Shown here one piece after another: positions 18,338 through 27,160 of a stretch of 64,000 bases of DNA. The DNA comes from Mariniphaga sp041684965 (lineage in GTDB: Bacteria > Bacteroidota > Bacteroidia > Bacteroidales > Prolixibacteraceae): contig JAWLGR010000015.1 of the NCBI GenBank assembly GCA_041684965.1, positions 75,995 through 139,994 on the forward strand, written 5' to 3'. The first letter of the stretch is position 1; each line of letters opens with the position of its first letter. The position numbers were made by a program, and so were the translations under genes. The notes beneath the pieces are model-generated. The model was not told the DNA's origin and searched no databases. It worked only from the letters and a program-made list of their open reading frames with translations.

Positions 18338-19913
18338 GGTTTTGTAATTTAAAAACCTTGCCCATTATGCCATACAAGCCCAACCGGAGTTTTTGATTGT
18401 ACAAGTTATCAAGTTCATTGTAACAGTCGGCAAGGTAATCATGAAGGTATTCATCCGCTTTTTTTTCAATAGTATATTTGCTGCAATATATCCGGAATAG
18501 CTCTACATCGTTTTTCTCCAGGATTTGTAAGAATGAAAAGTTATCATGATGCATTTCTTTTTGCAGAAGAACTAGTAAAAAAGGGAAGTCAAACAAATCA
18601 TCCGTTTTAATTTTCTCCTTGTATTCCTGCATGTCATCACGAATCTGATAGGCAACGCCAAATAATTCAGCAAACCTGCCCAGGGTATCTCTCTCTGAGC
18701 GTGACGCCTTACCGGCAATAGCCCCTGTTAACAAGGCTACTTTTACAGCCTCTCCTGTCTTCAACCTGAAAATTTGCAGCACATCATCAACCGATTTATT
18801 AATAAGTTGTGATTTTAGAAGCAGATCAGCCCCTTGTCCTTCTGATAGCCTTACATGGGAAGTTGCCACTACAGAAAGGCATTCGGCCAATATATCAGCT
18901 TCAACCTGCATCCGGGAAAGCAGGCTATAACCTTTGCCGATAAGATAATCACCTACATTAATTGCTACAGGAACCCCTTCACTGCGATGCAGAACAGGCT
19001 TTCCATACCGAAATTCATCACCGTCTTCAATATCGTCGTGAACAAGAGATGCCTTGTGAAAACATTCAATGACAATTGCAATTTCTTTTTGAGTTTCCTC
19101 TGAGGGAGTATCACAGTAGGCATTGTATGCCATCACAGCTAAAAGCGGCCGGATGCGCTGCCCACCCATACTCATCACATGCAATGAAAGCCTTTCTGTT
19201 TCATTTTCAGCAGTAAAAAAAGAATTTAAAACCGGAGGTTGAAAATAATCGGCCACCTTACCCTTAAGTAACGACACAGATAATGGAGTATGAAAATTGA
19301 TCCCGCTAAAATTCTCCATTTCCTCAAAGAGCCAGGTAAAATCAACTGCGGTATTTGAACATCCATCACCTAGAAGTGGAATGCCTATACCTGGCAAGGC
19401 ATATCTGGTAACCGGTTCAAATGAACGTTGCAAAACCGACATACAGCTCACACCAATAACCGCATCAATAGCTCCTTCTTCCACCAGTCCAATGGCAACG
19501 GTTGTCCCTTCAGCGACAAGAGTGGTATATCCAAGTTTATCAGCTTTATCCAAAATAGAATCGATGTTGCAGTTTTTACATCCTGAACAAATAAGACCCA
19601 GTTCATCAAAAATACCGCTGCACAACTGATCGTTTCGCAAACATTGTGGCAATAAAAGTAGCCGCCGGTGATAAGGAGTAGCTCTAACGGTTTCCCGCCA
19701 GATTTCATTTCCCAGTAACACAATAGTAAAATCCAGATATTTCATATCCATACCAGCAGTCATCACAATACCTTTGGCAAAAATTTCTAAATTCTCCAGT
19801 GTAGTGGGTGGTACAATTTTTTGCTGAGAAACAAATAACCGGACAACTTCCCGTAATTCATGCCTGATTTCAGCCTGTGGAGGCACCTTTAATATGCGGT
19901 TAACTTCAAACAT
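18330..19913 (-). CDS. DUF116 / isoprenyl diphosphate synthase fusion
   Basis: This is a two-domain protein. Residues 1 to about 205 are a DUF116-like domain rich in cysteine (C91, C98, C109, C112, C115, C157, C185), a plausible metal or Fe-S site of unknown role. Residues 225 to 527 are a trans-isoprenyl diphosphate synthase. It has a first Asp-rich motif D293-D-I-E-D297 within 'LVHDDIEDGDEFRYGKPVLH', and a second motif D426-D-M-Q-E430, where the last Asp is Glu. The IPP-binding motif, normally G-G-K-R-x-R-P, reads GGQRIRP (250-256), so the lysine is Gln. Length is 527, against about 300-330 for a stand-alone synthase. It sits between a radical SAM gene (three bases upstream) and the small repeat protein (eight-base overlap). 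Product chain length is unknown. Confidence 0.85.
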   Translation of the reverse strand: MFEVNRILKVPPQAEIRHELREVVRLFVSQQKIVPPTTLENLEIFAKGIVMTAGMDMKYLDFTIVLLGNEIWRETVRATPYHRRLLLLPQCLRNDQLCSGIFDELGLICSGCKNCNIDSILDKADKLGYTTLVAEGTTVAIGLVEEGAIDAVIGVSCMSVLQRSFEPVTRYALPGIGIPLLGDGCSNTAVDFTWLFEEMENFSGINFHTPLSVSLLKGKVADYFQPPVLNSFFTAENETERLSLHVMSMGGQRIRPLLAVMAYNAYCDTPSEETQKEIAIVIECFHKASLVHDDIEDGDEFRYGKPVLHRSEGVPVAINVGDYLIGKGYSLLSRMQVEADILAECLSVVATSHVRLSEGQGADLLLKSQLINKSVDDVLQIFRLKTGEAVKVALLTGAIAGKASRSERDTLGRFAELFGVAYQIRDDMQEYKEKIKTDDLFDFPFLLVLLQKEMHHDNFSFLQILEKNDVELFRIYCSKYTIEKKADEYLHDYLADCYNELDNLYNQKLRLGLYGIMGKVFKLQNRG

Positions 19914-19916
19914 AAT

Positions 19917-21092
19917 CTATCCGTATGCGCCTAATCCAAAAAAAGCTTTCTTTTTTGCAAAACGGTAAATCCAGTTACTTTCCGGAACTGGTATCCCTGA
20001 ACCATGACTGGGTACTGATGGCATATTTCTCAATCTTTCAGCTTCATTATCTCTTCCCGATGTATCCTCAGCACCGTAAATTTCAGAAATATCAACAACC
20101 CATGCAGGGTCTTCCATAAATATGCATCCCAATGTTTTCTTTGGAATTTCAAGTTTTATCGCTCTCAAAAAAGAAGATGAGCGGTAAATATCTGTCAACG
20201 AATTATCTCCTGTTGAATCTGTAGCAAACTGAATCACCGGACACGGTTCAACAAATCCGGCGGCATTTATATGATGACTAAGTCCTGAAGCAGCCGGACA
20301 TAAACCCTTGCCATTTTCATCCCAATAAGCATCAATTATAGCTATGCTGTATTTTGAACGGGCATCTACAATGTGCTGCCTCAACTGCTGAATTTCCTCC
20401 TGAGTTAGTGCCAGGTCAAATGAAGGGTTTTCTCCTGCCGGCCTGTATATATAATACCACAAATACGCCACATTTTTTTGAATCAATTCATTAATAAACT
20501 CAGAAGACAATGCAAGCGCCAGATTTGTCTTACAAACACTCATGGCAACACCAGTAAACAATCCTGCATTGGTTGCATTTTCAATTGCCTTCCAGGTCCT
20601 TCTATATACATCTTTCCCTCCCCTGCGTAAATCAGCTATCTGTTCATCTCCCTCAAAACTGATGAGAGGGGTAACATTTGCACACTTTCGTATTTTTTCG
20701 GCAACTGCAGGTGTAAGCAAGGTTCCATTCGTAAATAACTGAAAATAACAATCGGTATGTTTATTAAAAATGGAAAACAGTGGCTTATATAAAAGAGGTT
20801 CACCACCCAGAATACCAAAAAAATAAGAACCTTTGGACTTTGTCTCTAAAATAATCTGGTTTAATTGTTCCTCCCCGAGCTCATTATTTTGTTTTTTACC
20901 GGTTACCCAGCAGCCCTGGCATTTTAAGTTACAATCGTCGGTTACTGAAATAAAATGAAATGCGGGGAAAAAATCACCCTTTTTCAATCGCCGCTGAAAC
21001 CTGTTAAAGCTGATGGTACCTTTAACAGCCAGATTATAAAACATTTTCCAGAGGCACCGTTTATCAGTATTTCGTAAAATCCGTTTCAGCAT
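19917..21092 (-). CDS. Radical SAM protein with C-terminal cysteines (SPASM-like)
   Basis: This is a predicted radical S-adenosylmethionine enzyme. The cluster-binding C54-x3-C58-x2-C61 lies in 'DDCNLKCQGCWV', and the SAM-binding G-G-E-P is at 96-99, followed by 'LFTNGTLL'. Three later cysteines (C265, C284, C323), spaced like a reduced SPASM/auxiliary cluster, suggest a second Fe-S centre. Length is 391. The region before the CxxxCxxC motif (about 50 residues) is basic. It is co-oriented and tightly spaced with the DUF116/prenyl synthase fusion (three bases), and 71 bases downstream of the dicluster Fe-S gene, a likely electron donor. The substrate is unknown; it could modify an isoprenoid or a protein. 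Confidence 0.85.
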   Translation of the reverse strand: MLKRILRNTDKRCLWKMFYNLAVKGTISFNRFQRRLKKGDFFPAFHFISVTDDCNLKCQGCWVTGKKQNNELGEEQLNQIILETKSKGSYFFGILGGEPLLYKPLFSIFNKHTDCYFQLFTNGTLLTPAVAEKIRKCANVTPLISFEGDEQIADLRRGGKDVYRRTWKAIENATNAGLFTGVAMSVCKTNLALALSSEFINELIQKNVAYLWYYIYRPAGENPSFDLALTQEEIQQLRQHIVDARSKYSIAIIDAYWDENGKGLCPAASGLSHHINAAGFVEPCPVIQFATDSTGDNSLTDIYRSSSFLRAIKLEIPKKTLGCIFMEDPAWVVDISEIYGAEDTSGRDNEAERLRNMPSVPSHGSGIPVPESNWIYRFAKKKAFFGLGAYG

Positions 21093-21163
21093 TTGTAATG
21101 AATGAATATATTTAAATAATTCAACAAAACTATCATAGAAGCAGTGTAGATCATTCCTGTGAT

Positions 21164-21925
21164 TTAATTCTTTTTTATGAATGTGGATTTTAATTCCTCG
21201 AGAGCCTTCCGGCGTTCTTGTTCAGCCTGTTGCATTACCTCATGCCGGAAAATGTTTTTACGTGCTTTATTTCGATCACTTAACATTACATACAATCCTG
21301 CATTAGCTGTTTTATTATCCTTCTTACCTGGTTCTGCCCCTGCCAAAGCAGTTTGTTCATTTAACCGGGGAAACATAATAGCAGAGGTCGGGCAAGTCCT
21401 TCCACAAGCAGGGCAATTATTTTTGCAAGCCAGTGGATTCACCACCTTCAGGCTTTTTCTATCAAATTTATACACGCCAAACAGGCAAAAACTGGCACAT
21501 TTACCGCATAAAGAACAAGCTGATTCATCTATTACAGGAAACCAGGCAGGAACATCAAGCCCGGTGAATTGTACCATGGAACAGGCTTCCCCCTCCTCAA
21601 CCCGGTATTCATCTCTGATTTTCGAAAGGATTAGTTCTGGTGACAATTCTTTAAAATTCAGGACATCGTATTGTCCAAAATTAATACCTCCTTGTCTTAG
21701 CATGTTTTTTACTGCCCGAGGGTAACAGGCCACTACTATTTTCATCTGAAATCTGGCGCCAATAGCATTTAAAACATCCTTTTCATGAAGTGAAAATGCA
21801 CATAAATCATGAATTTCATATACATGCGCATCCAGTTTCTTCAATCCTTCAGAAATTTCTTTGAATGTATCTTCAGAGGTACCCGCTCCACATCTGCAAA
21901 AAACAATGCATGCTTTTTGTTCCAT
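21164..21925 (-). CDS. Dicluster 4Fe-4S ferredoxin-domain protein
   Basis: This is a predicted cytosolic electron-transfer protein. Two clusters are encoded near the middle: C137-x2-C140-x2-C143-x3-C147 and C167-x3-C171-x2-C174-x3-C178. The N-terminal half has its own cysteines (C6, C10, C12, C42, C67) in a segment 'VFCRCGAG' that resembles the small domains near heterodisulfide-reductase-type proteins. The C-terminus is a charged helix. Length is 253, with no signal peptide. It is the first gene of the five-gene minus-strand unit and could supply electrons to the radical SAM or DUF116 proteins that follow. The neighbour-based role is inference. Confidence 0.75.
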   Translation of the reverse strand: MEQKACIVFCRCGAGTSEDTFKEISEGLKKLDAHVYEIHDLCAFSLHEKDVLNAIGARFQMKIVVACYPRAVKNMLRQGGINFGQYDVLNFKELSPELILSKIRDEYRVEEGEACSMVQFTGLDVPAWFPVIDESACSLCGKCASFCLFGVYKFDRKSLKVVNPLACKNNCPACGRTCPTSAIMFPRLNEQTALAGAEPGKKDNKTANAGLYVMLSDRNKARKNIFRHEVMQQAEQERRKALEELKSTFIKKN

Positions 21926-22116
21926 AAATAAAATTAAATTGGAGGCTAAAGAAACTAAAAAATATCAATTGAAACAACTTATCCGAATCATTTACACAAC
22001 CTTAACAAGTATTTCTCTGGAGATACTATCACTGAAAGGAATTAAATATCTATTAGTTTTTCCCAATAATAAACCTGGCAAAAAACTTAAGAAAATGTTT
22101 AAAACCATTACTTCCT

Positions 22117-23250
22117 TCAGTTATATTTCCGAAAAAACCAGTTCAGACGAGTTGTCACCTGGCTGTATACAGGCTTGGTCATTTCAATAAATAAATCCTG
22201 CTCAGGAGGCAAAGGAAGTGCTTTTCTTTTTGTAAGCTCCACCTGTTTTTTATCCAATGCTTCAATGTCACCAACATAAATAGCATGTTCATTTATCCAG
22301 ATAAAGGAACCTGGAACAATTTCATCCAAATGTATTTTATCAGAACCCGGTTCAACAATCTGTACTCTTAAACTTCCACCTGAGTGCACTTTATTGGTAT
22401 AAGTTTTAAGTTTTGCAGCATAATTTTTAAATTCTACTTTAGTTGTATCTTTTGATTCAATTTTAATACGCTTCTCCAAATTTTCCTCCTTTTCTGTTTG
22501 CATAAGATTGCCAATTGAAAAATCAAAAAATTCCATTAAAACTATAAAATCAGGATTAACCAGGTTTTCGTTTTCCGCCTGAAATGGTGTATGAAAATGG
22601 ACAAAGCTACGGTTGCCATAATGATTATTCAGGTATCCATAGACCTGGTTGTAAAAGAATTCAGAAGAAAGCTTGTATTTTTGTGTAGGCACCGGGATGG
22701 CGTCCAGCACCACTTTTACCGTAGAAATCTTTCTTGAGGAATCCATCAGTGCCCTCACATCTCTGTACCCCGAAACATATTTATCAGCAGCATAAAAATG
22801 ATCAAAGGCAATGCGTGCCGATTCACGTGTATTCATTGCCAATTCTGTCATTCCTGCATTATATCTTTCCTCTGCCGCTTTATTGTAAACCATGTTCAAT
22901 TCAGAGGTATACGTTTTTGGATTGCTGATTACTTTTCGGGCTGCTGGAGTACTTCTGATTTCACCCGATAACAAATTAACCTGCTGCATAAGTCCCATAA
23001 CGCGTTCCCATTTATTTGACTGATTCGAAGAAAGTGCTAAATCAATTTCCTCCTGCGACCATTCCAGCACATAACTATATCCTTCCTTTAAAACCCTGGT
23101 TGCTTTTTTATTATCAGGCGATGACTTTAACCGCTCTACAGATTTTGATACCGCAGCAAAATAATCGCCTTTTTGAAGTGCCTTTTTTCCCGAAGAACAT
23201 GAGGCAAAAATATATAGAGCAAAACTTAAAATGATAATCGGTTTATTCAT
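22117..23250 (-). CDS. Hypothetical lipoprotein with repeat-like helical N-terminus
   Basis: This is a predicted lipoprotein exported to the envelope. From ATG 23250 the N-terminus is a lipoprotein signal (MNKPIIILSFALYIFASCSS) with the lipobox Cys after F-A-S. The following 'GDYFAAVSKSVERLKSSPDNKKATRVLKEGY' looks TPR-like. The C-terminal half is beta-rich and mentions no known catalytic motif. An upstream start at 23343 would bury the signal peptide, so I reject it. Homologous lipoproteins of about 380 residues seem common in Bacteroidota, but I cannot assign a function. It lies 191 bases upstream of the Fe-S gene on the same strand and is probably a separate unit. Confidence 0.75.
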   Translation of the reverse strand: MNKPIIILSFALYIFASCSSGKKALQKGDYFAAVSKSVERLKSSPDNKKATRVLKEGYSYVLEWSQEEIDLALSSNQSNKWERVMGLMQQVNLLSGEIRSTPAARKVISNPKTYTSELNMVYNKAAEERYNAGMTELAMNTRESARIAFDHFYAADKYVSGYRDVRALMDSSRKISTVKVVLDAIPVPTQKYKLSSEFFYNQVYGYLNNHYGNRSFVHFHTPFQAENENLVNPDFIVLMEFFDFSIGNLMQTEKEENLEKRIKIESKDTTKVEFKNYAAKLKTYTNKVHSGGSLRVQIVEPGSDKIHLDEIVPGSFIWINEHAIYVGDIEALDKKQVELTKRKALPLPPEQDLFIEMTKPVYSQVTTRLNWFFRKYN

Positions 23251-23458
23251 TTCAGTTAATTTTAATGAAATCACAAATTTAAGATTTTGAGACAATTTAC
23301 TGCTCACCTCCCTAAAAAGTTCTATAAAAATAATAAGCAGCAAAAAAACAATTGATTAACAACAGATGTTTGTAACTTTAATTATTCCTTAATGAACATG
23401 TTTTGAGTACATTTATAATTGATAAGCTGAAAATAGGGTATTACAGTAAATCTGAAAC

Positions 23459-23881
23459 ATGAAACCACGTTTAAATTTAATAACCCTGGGAGTAAAAGAC
23501 CTAAAAAAATCAATGAAATTCTACCGTGAAGCACTTGGCTGGGAACCAGCAAAGGGAAGTGATGAAAATATTGTGTTTTTTAATCAGAAAGGAATAATCC
23601 TTTGCCTTTACCCATTTGAAAAACTGGCTGAAGATGCCGGCTTACCAGCCGAAAAATCAAGTTTTCCAGGAATCACCCTGGCAATAAACCAGGATTCAAA
23701 AGAAGCAGTGGATGTTATATTTCAAAAAGCTTTAAAGAGTGGTGCCCGGGATTTAATCAAACCGCACGAAACTTTCTGGGGTGGCTATGGTGGCTATTTT
23801 GCCGATCCCGATGGATATACCTGGGAAGTTGCATGGGCTCCAATGTGGGAATTCGATAAGCACGGGAATTTAATCATATAG
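23459..23881 (+). CDS. VOC-family (glyoxalase/bleomycin-resistance fold) protein
   Basis: This is a small vicinal-oxygen-chelate domain protein, a fold used by glyoxalase I, dioxygenases and antibiotic-binding proteins. The pattern is clear: 'NLITLGVKDLKKSMKFYREALGW' at the start and 'GYGGYFADPDGYTWEVAW' at the end, with the usual Glu metal ligand in W-E-V. Its 140 residues make a single domain. The N-terminal metal ligand position (usually H or Q) is occupied by residues of 'NLITLGV', so metal binding is uncertain. It stands alone between a divergent lipoprotein gene and the convergent dipeptidase. The substrate is unknown. Confidence 0.8.
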   Translation: MKPRLNLITLGVKDLKKSMKFYREALGWEPAKGSDENIVFFNQKGIILCLYPFEKLAEDAGLPAEKSSFPGITLAINQDSKEAVDVIFQKALKSGARDLIKPHETFWGGYGGYFADPDGYTWEVAWAPMWEFDKHGNLII

Positions 23882-23933
23882 CTCCTTTTGTCTCGGGTAG
23901 ATATTTTTTTACAATCGGCCTGGCATTAACCTT

Positions 23934-25397
23934 CTATTTTTTTGGAATATTTTCAAGAGTCGCCACTAAAAAATCCCAAAATTTCTTGACTGATTCAACC
24001 TTCACTTTTTCATCGGGTGAGTGAGGAAAACGGATTGTAGGCCCAAATGAAATCATATCCCAATGAGGGTATTTTCCTCCCAGTATTGCGCACTCAAGAC
24101 CAGCATGAATGGCTTTAATTTCAGGGATTTTACCAAATTTTTTATGATAAACCTGCTGCATCAGTTTAAGAACAGGAGAATCAAGGTTGGGTTTCCAGCC
24201 AGGATAAGCACCTGCACAACTTACTTCTGCATCTGCCAGGCTCAAAATTGATTTAATCCGTGTTCCTAGTTCTACCCTAGCTGAATCTACCGAGCTGCGC
24301 ATAAGACATGCGCCCTCAATTGTTTTATTTTGTGAATCCGATTTGAGAATGGCAAGATTCGTTGATGTTTCTACCAGCCCCTTCATTGCATCACTCATAC
24401 GAATAACACCATTCGGACAACCAAGCATTGCTTTTGTTAATTTTACCTGTGTTTCTGCATCGATAATTGCAAAAGGCAGTTCTGTTTCCTCAACTTCAAT
24501 CTTCAGGTTGGATTCAGTGGCAGCAAGTTCCGATTTCACTGTTTTAGCCAAATCATAAATTGCCGCCACAAAATCACCTGACCTGTTCTGTTCACAAACA
24601 ACTGTGCCAAAAGCTTCCCTCGGAATTGCATTTCGTAGACTTCCGGCATCAATGTGTGAAAGGCGGATACCAAAACCTTCAAAACCTGCATTTAATATCC
24701 TGAAAAACATTTTTATGGCATTCCCCCGCTGAAGTACAATATCCATTCCGGAGTGACCTCCCTTTAATCCTGTAATACTAATTTTATAAGCAGCAACTTC
24801 CAACGGAGTCTCTTCTTCTGTGTATTTAAACTTAAAATTAACATCTTCCCCTCCGGCACAACCGACATATAACTCCCCCTCATCCTCTGAATCGGTATTT
24901 ATTAATATATCGCCATTCAGCACTCCTTTTCCAATACCTGCTGCACCATCCATACCGGTTTCTTCGGTCGCAGTAAGCAATACTTCCAAAGGCCCATGTT
25001 TCACCTTATCGGAGGCAAGCACAGCCAATGCTGCAGAAACCCCAATTCCATTATCTGCTCCAAGGGTCGTCCCATTGGCAGTTACCCAATCACCATCAAC
25101 AATTGCTTTTATAGGATCGGTTGTAAAATCATGCACCTTATCGTTGTTTTTTTGGGGGACCATATCAAGATGCCCTTGCAATACCACGCCCTTCTTGTTT
25201 TCCATTCCCGGGGTGGCCGGTTTTCTGATGATTACGTTCCCGGCTTCGTCTTTTATTGTTTCCAATCCTAACCCTTTGCCAAAGCTAACTGCCCATTCCT
25301 GAATTTTTTCCTCATGTTTCGAAGGACGGGGAATCTGAAGCATCTGGTCAAATATCTGCCACACTTCTTTGGGTTCGAGGTCTTTAATTTCTTTCAT
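23934..25397 (-). CDS. pepD: Aminoacyl-histidine dipeptidase (M20, PepD-like)
   Basis: This is a cytosolic zinc dipeptidase of the M20C group that cleaves X-His and other dipeptides. Signatures are 'LQGHLDMVPQK' (His and Asp ligands), 'TLGADNGIGVSAALAVL', 'TATEETGMDGA' (catalytic Glu) and the C-terminal 'HAGLECAILGGKYP' with 'SFGPTIRFPHSPDEKV'. Its 487 residues from ATG 25397 match E. coli PepD (485). A longer in-frame start at 25463 adds a segment homologues lack. The gene lies 67 bases downstream of an MFS transporter gene on the same strand, which suggests coupled uptake and hydrolysis of dipeptides. Confidence 0.93.
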   Translation of the reverse strand: MKEIKDLEPKEVWQIFDQMLQIPRPSKHEEKIQEWAVSFGKGLGLETIKDEAGNVIIRKPATPGMENKKGVVLQGHLDMVPQKNNDKVHDFTTDPIKAIVDGDWVTANGTTLGADNGIGVSAALAVLASDKVKHGPLEVLLTATEETGMDGAAGIGKGVLNGDILINTDSEDEGELYVGCAGGEDVNFKFKYTEEETPLEVAAYKISITGLKGGHSGMDIVLQRGNAIKMFFRILNAGFEGFGIRLSHIDAGSLRNAIPREAFGTVVCEQNRSGDFVAAIYDLAKTVKSELAATESNLKIEVEETELPFAIIDAETQVKLTKAMLGCPNGVIRMSDAMKGLVETSTNLAILKSDSQNKTIEGACLMRSSVDSARVELGTRIKSILSLADAEVSCAGAYPGWKPNLDSPVLKLMQQVYHKKFGKIPEIKAIHAGLECAILGGKYPHWDMISFGPTIRFPHSPDEKVKVESVKKFWDFLVATLENIPKK

Positions 25398-25464
25398 ATT
25401 GTCTTCAATTTTTGCATTTATTGAATATTTAAAGGTGCACCATTTCAAATTTCTCACTCCCATT

Positions 25465-27051
25465 TTATTCCGGCTTTACCCCGGAAGGTAATTCCAGGCC
25501 GTATTTCTGTCTTTTATCTGCCTTTTTCAGCAAATATGCCAGAAATATGGAAATAATTCCACAACCCACCAGCATCAGAATGGGTATGGTATAATCGTAA
25601 GGCATTTCACCGGCACGGATGGCTTCCAGATTTTTCCGGTTTGCCAAATCAAGTATGGCCCCAATTCCCCAGAAAAATAATCCCAATCCCCAATTTTGTA
25701 ACGTGAACATAGCAGCATAGGCGGTCCCCAGCCTCTTTTCAGCTACAATTTTTGCTACCGACGGCCACATGGCAGCAGGTACCAGTGAGAAAGCTATCCC
25801 CAAAGATATCAGCCCCAGATAGGCCAGCATAACATTATTAAATACCGACAGGGAAACATGTGCAAAAATCAGCAGAAATGAGCCTAATATCATTAACGAT
25901 GCTGCTTTTCCTTTTTTGTCTACGTAATTACCAAATATTGGTGTAAAAAGAATAGTTCCAAGAGGAATAAGACTCGCAGTTTTAGGCCCATTCTTTAGCC
26001 ACATCGATAAAATATCACGCATGCTATAAATTGCAAACAGAAATAGTGCAAGAATAACGATGTACGAGAACAATTTACCTGCTGCCGTTTTTATTCGTGA
26101 AGGAATCATTGAAAATGCAAGGCCAAAAACAAACAATCCAACGTAGACCATTGTGTTACCAAAATTTGAACTTCCAAATAGTATAAAATTCCCTTGCCCT
26201 TCAGGAAGATTGTATGAAAAACCAAACTTATTTACAAGCAAATCGGGAGCATATTGAATAAATGGAAAAACAGCAGCATAAAATGTAACACAAAGCAATG
26301 CAATGTATAAGAAGGATGAATTAGTAATGAGTTTAACCAGATCAGAAAATTTGAAATCTTCTTCTTCCTCAGGTGCAACATTATTGGCAATATCATTTTT
26401 CTTCAGCTGCCTGTCAAGTTTCACATCAAATATCAGATACACCAGGAACATTATAATAGACAACCCTATGAGGGCTGCAGCAAATGAAATGGCCGGTGTT
26501 ACAAAACCGTCACCAATATCTACTGAAAGAGCCATACCCAGGGCAGTACCCAAACGACCAAATCCTACATTAATGGCCATAGCCAGAGCAAGTTCATGCC
26601 CCTTAAACCACTTTACCACAGTTCGTGTAACAACCACACACACCGCTTCAAGACCTGAACCAAACAGGATACGACCAACAATCATCATATTCAGTACAGT
26701 TGATTTATCCTCTCCAAAATACCCGGCTGAGGCCAATGCAACAACAATTGCCCCCACAGCGGCCAAACCACCAAAGAGTACTCCTGCCAAACGGATACCC
26801 CATTTATCTAGAATAATGCCGCCAATAATAATCATCCCAAACATATTGGCTATGGTAGTGAATCCGATTAAACGGCCAAACTCCTCACTAGTAAATCCAT
26901 ACTGATCTTCCATCAATCCCTTTAAACCGGAAAAGAAATCATAGAACCAATAAGTACTGAACATGAGCCCGGAAATAAGAATCAGCACCAGCCAACGCAA
27001 AGCAGCCGAATCTTTCAAAGTTTTTCGTGTTCGATTCATGTTGATATTCAT
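25465..27051 (-). CDS. MFS transporter, possible peptide carrier
   Basis: This is a twelve-helix major facilitator superfamily transporter. Hydrophobic spans are regularly spaced, and the loop between helices 2 and 3 has 'GGIILDKWGIRLAG', the MFS G-x3-D-R/K-x-G signature. The acidic insert 'DIANNVAPEEEEDF' lies in the central cytosolic loop. Length is 528. It is upstream of and co-oriented with pepD. The layout (Y-x-F/Y-D early, then a Gly-rich helix 2) recalls the MFSD1-like branch, whose animal member is a dipeptide carrier, so dipeptide import is a reasonable guess from context. The substrate has not been shown by anything in the sequence. Confidence 0.85.
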   Translation of the reverse strand: MNINMNRTRKTLKDSAALRWLVLILISGLMFSTYWFYDFFSGLKGLMEDQYGFTSEEFGRLIGFTTIANMFGMIIIGGIILDKWGIRLAGVLFGGLAAVGAIVVALASAGYFGEDKSTVLNMMIVGRILFGSGLEAVCVVVTRTVVKWFKGHELALAMAINVGFGRLGTALGMALSVDIGDGFVTPAISFAAALIGLSIIMFLVYLIFDVKLDRQLKKNDIANNVAPEEEEDFKFSDLVKLITNSSFLYIALLCVTFYAAVFPFIQYAPDLLVNKFGFSYNLPEGQGNFILFGSSNFGNTMVYVGLFVFGLAFSMIPSRIKTAAGKLFSYIVILALFLFAIYSMRDILSMWLKNGPKTASLIPLGTILFTPIFGNYVDKKGKAASLMILGSFLLIFAHVSLSVFNNVMLAYLGLISLGIAFSLVPAAMWPSVAKIVAEKRLGTAYAAMFTLQNWGLGLFFWGIGAILDLANRKNLEAIRAGEMPYDYTIPILMLVGCGIISIFLAYLLKKADKRQKYGLELPSGVKPE

Positions 27052-27118
27052 AAATTTATTATTCTGTTAAAATCAGGCGGGTAAAAATAAAAAAAAATAA
27101 ATGCGATATATATGACCG

Positions 27119-27152
27119 AAAAAAGGGTGGTTAAAATTAACCACCCTTTTTT
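27119..27152 (-). terminator. Strong intrinsic terminator after the DUF4831 gene
   Basis: The stem AAAAGGGTGGTTA pairs with TAACCACCCTTTT around AAAT and is flanked by A and T runs on both sides, so it can act on either strand. It lies 9 bases beyond the minus-strand stop of the DUF4831 gene and before the MFS gene. Confidence 0.85.
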
Positions 27153-27160
27153 GGCTTAAA

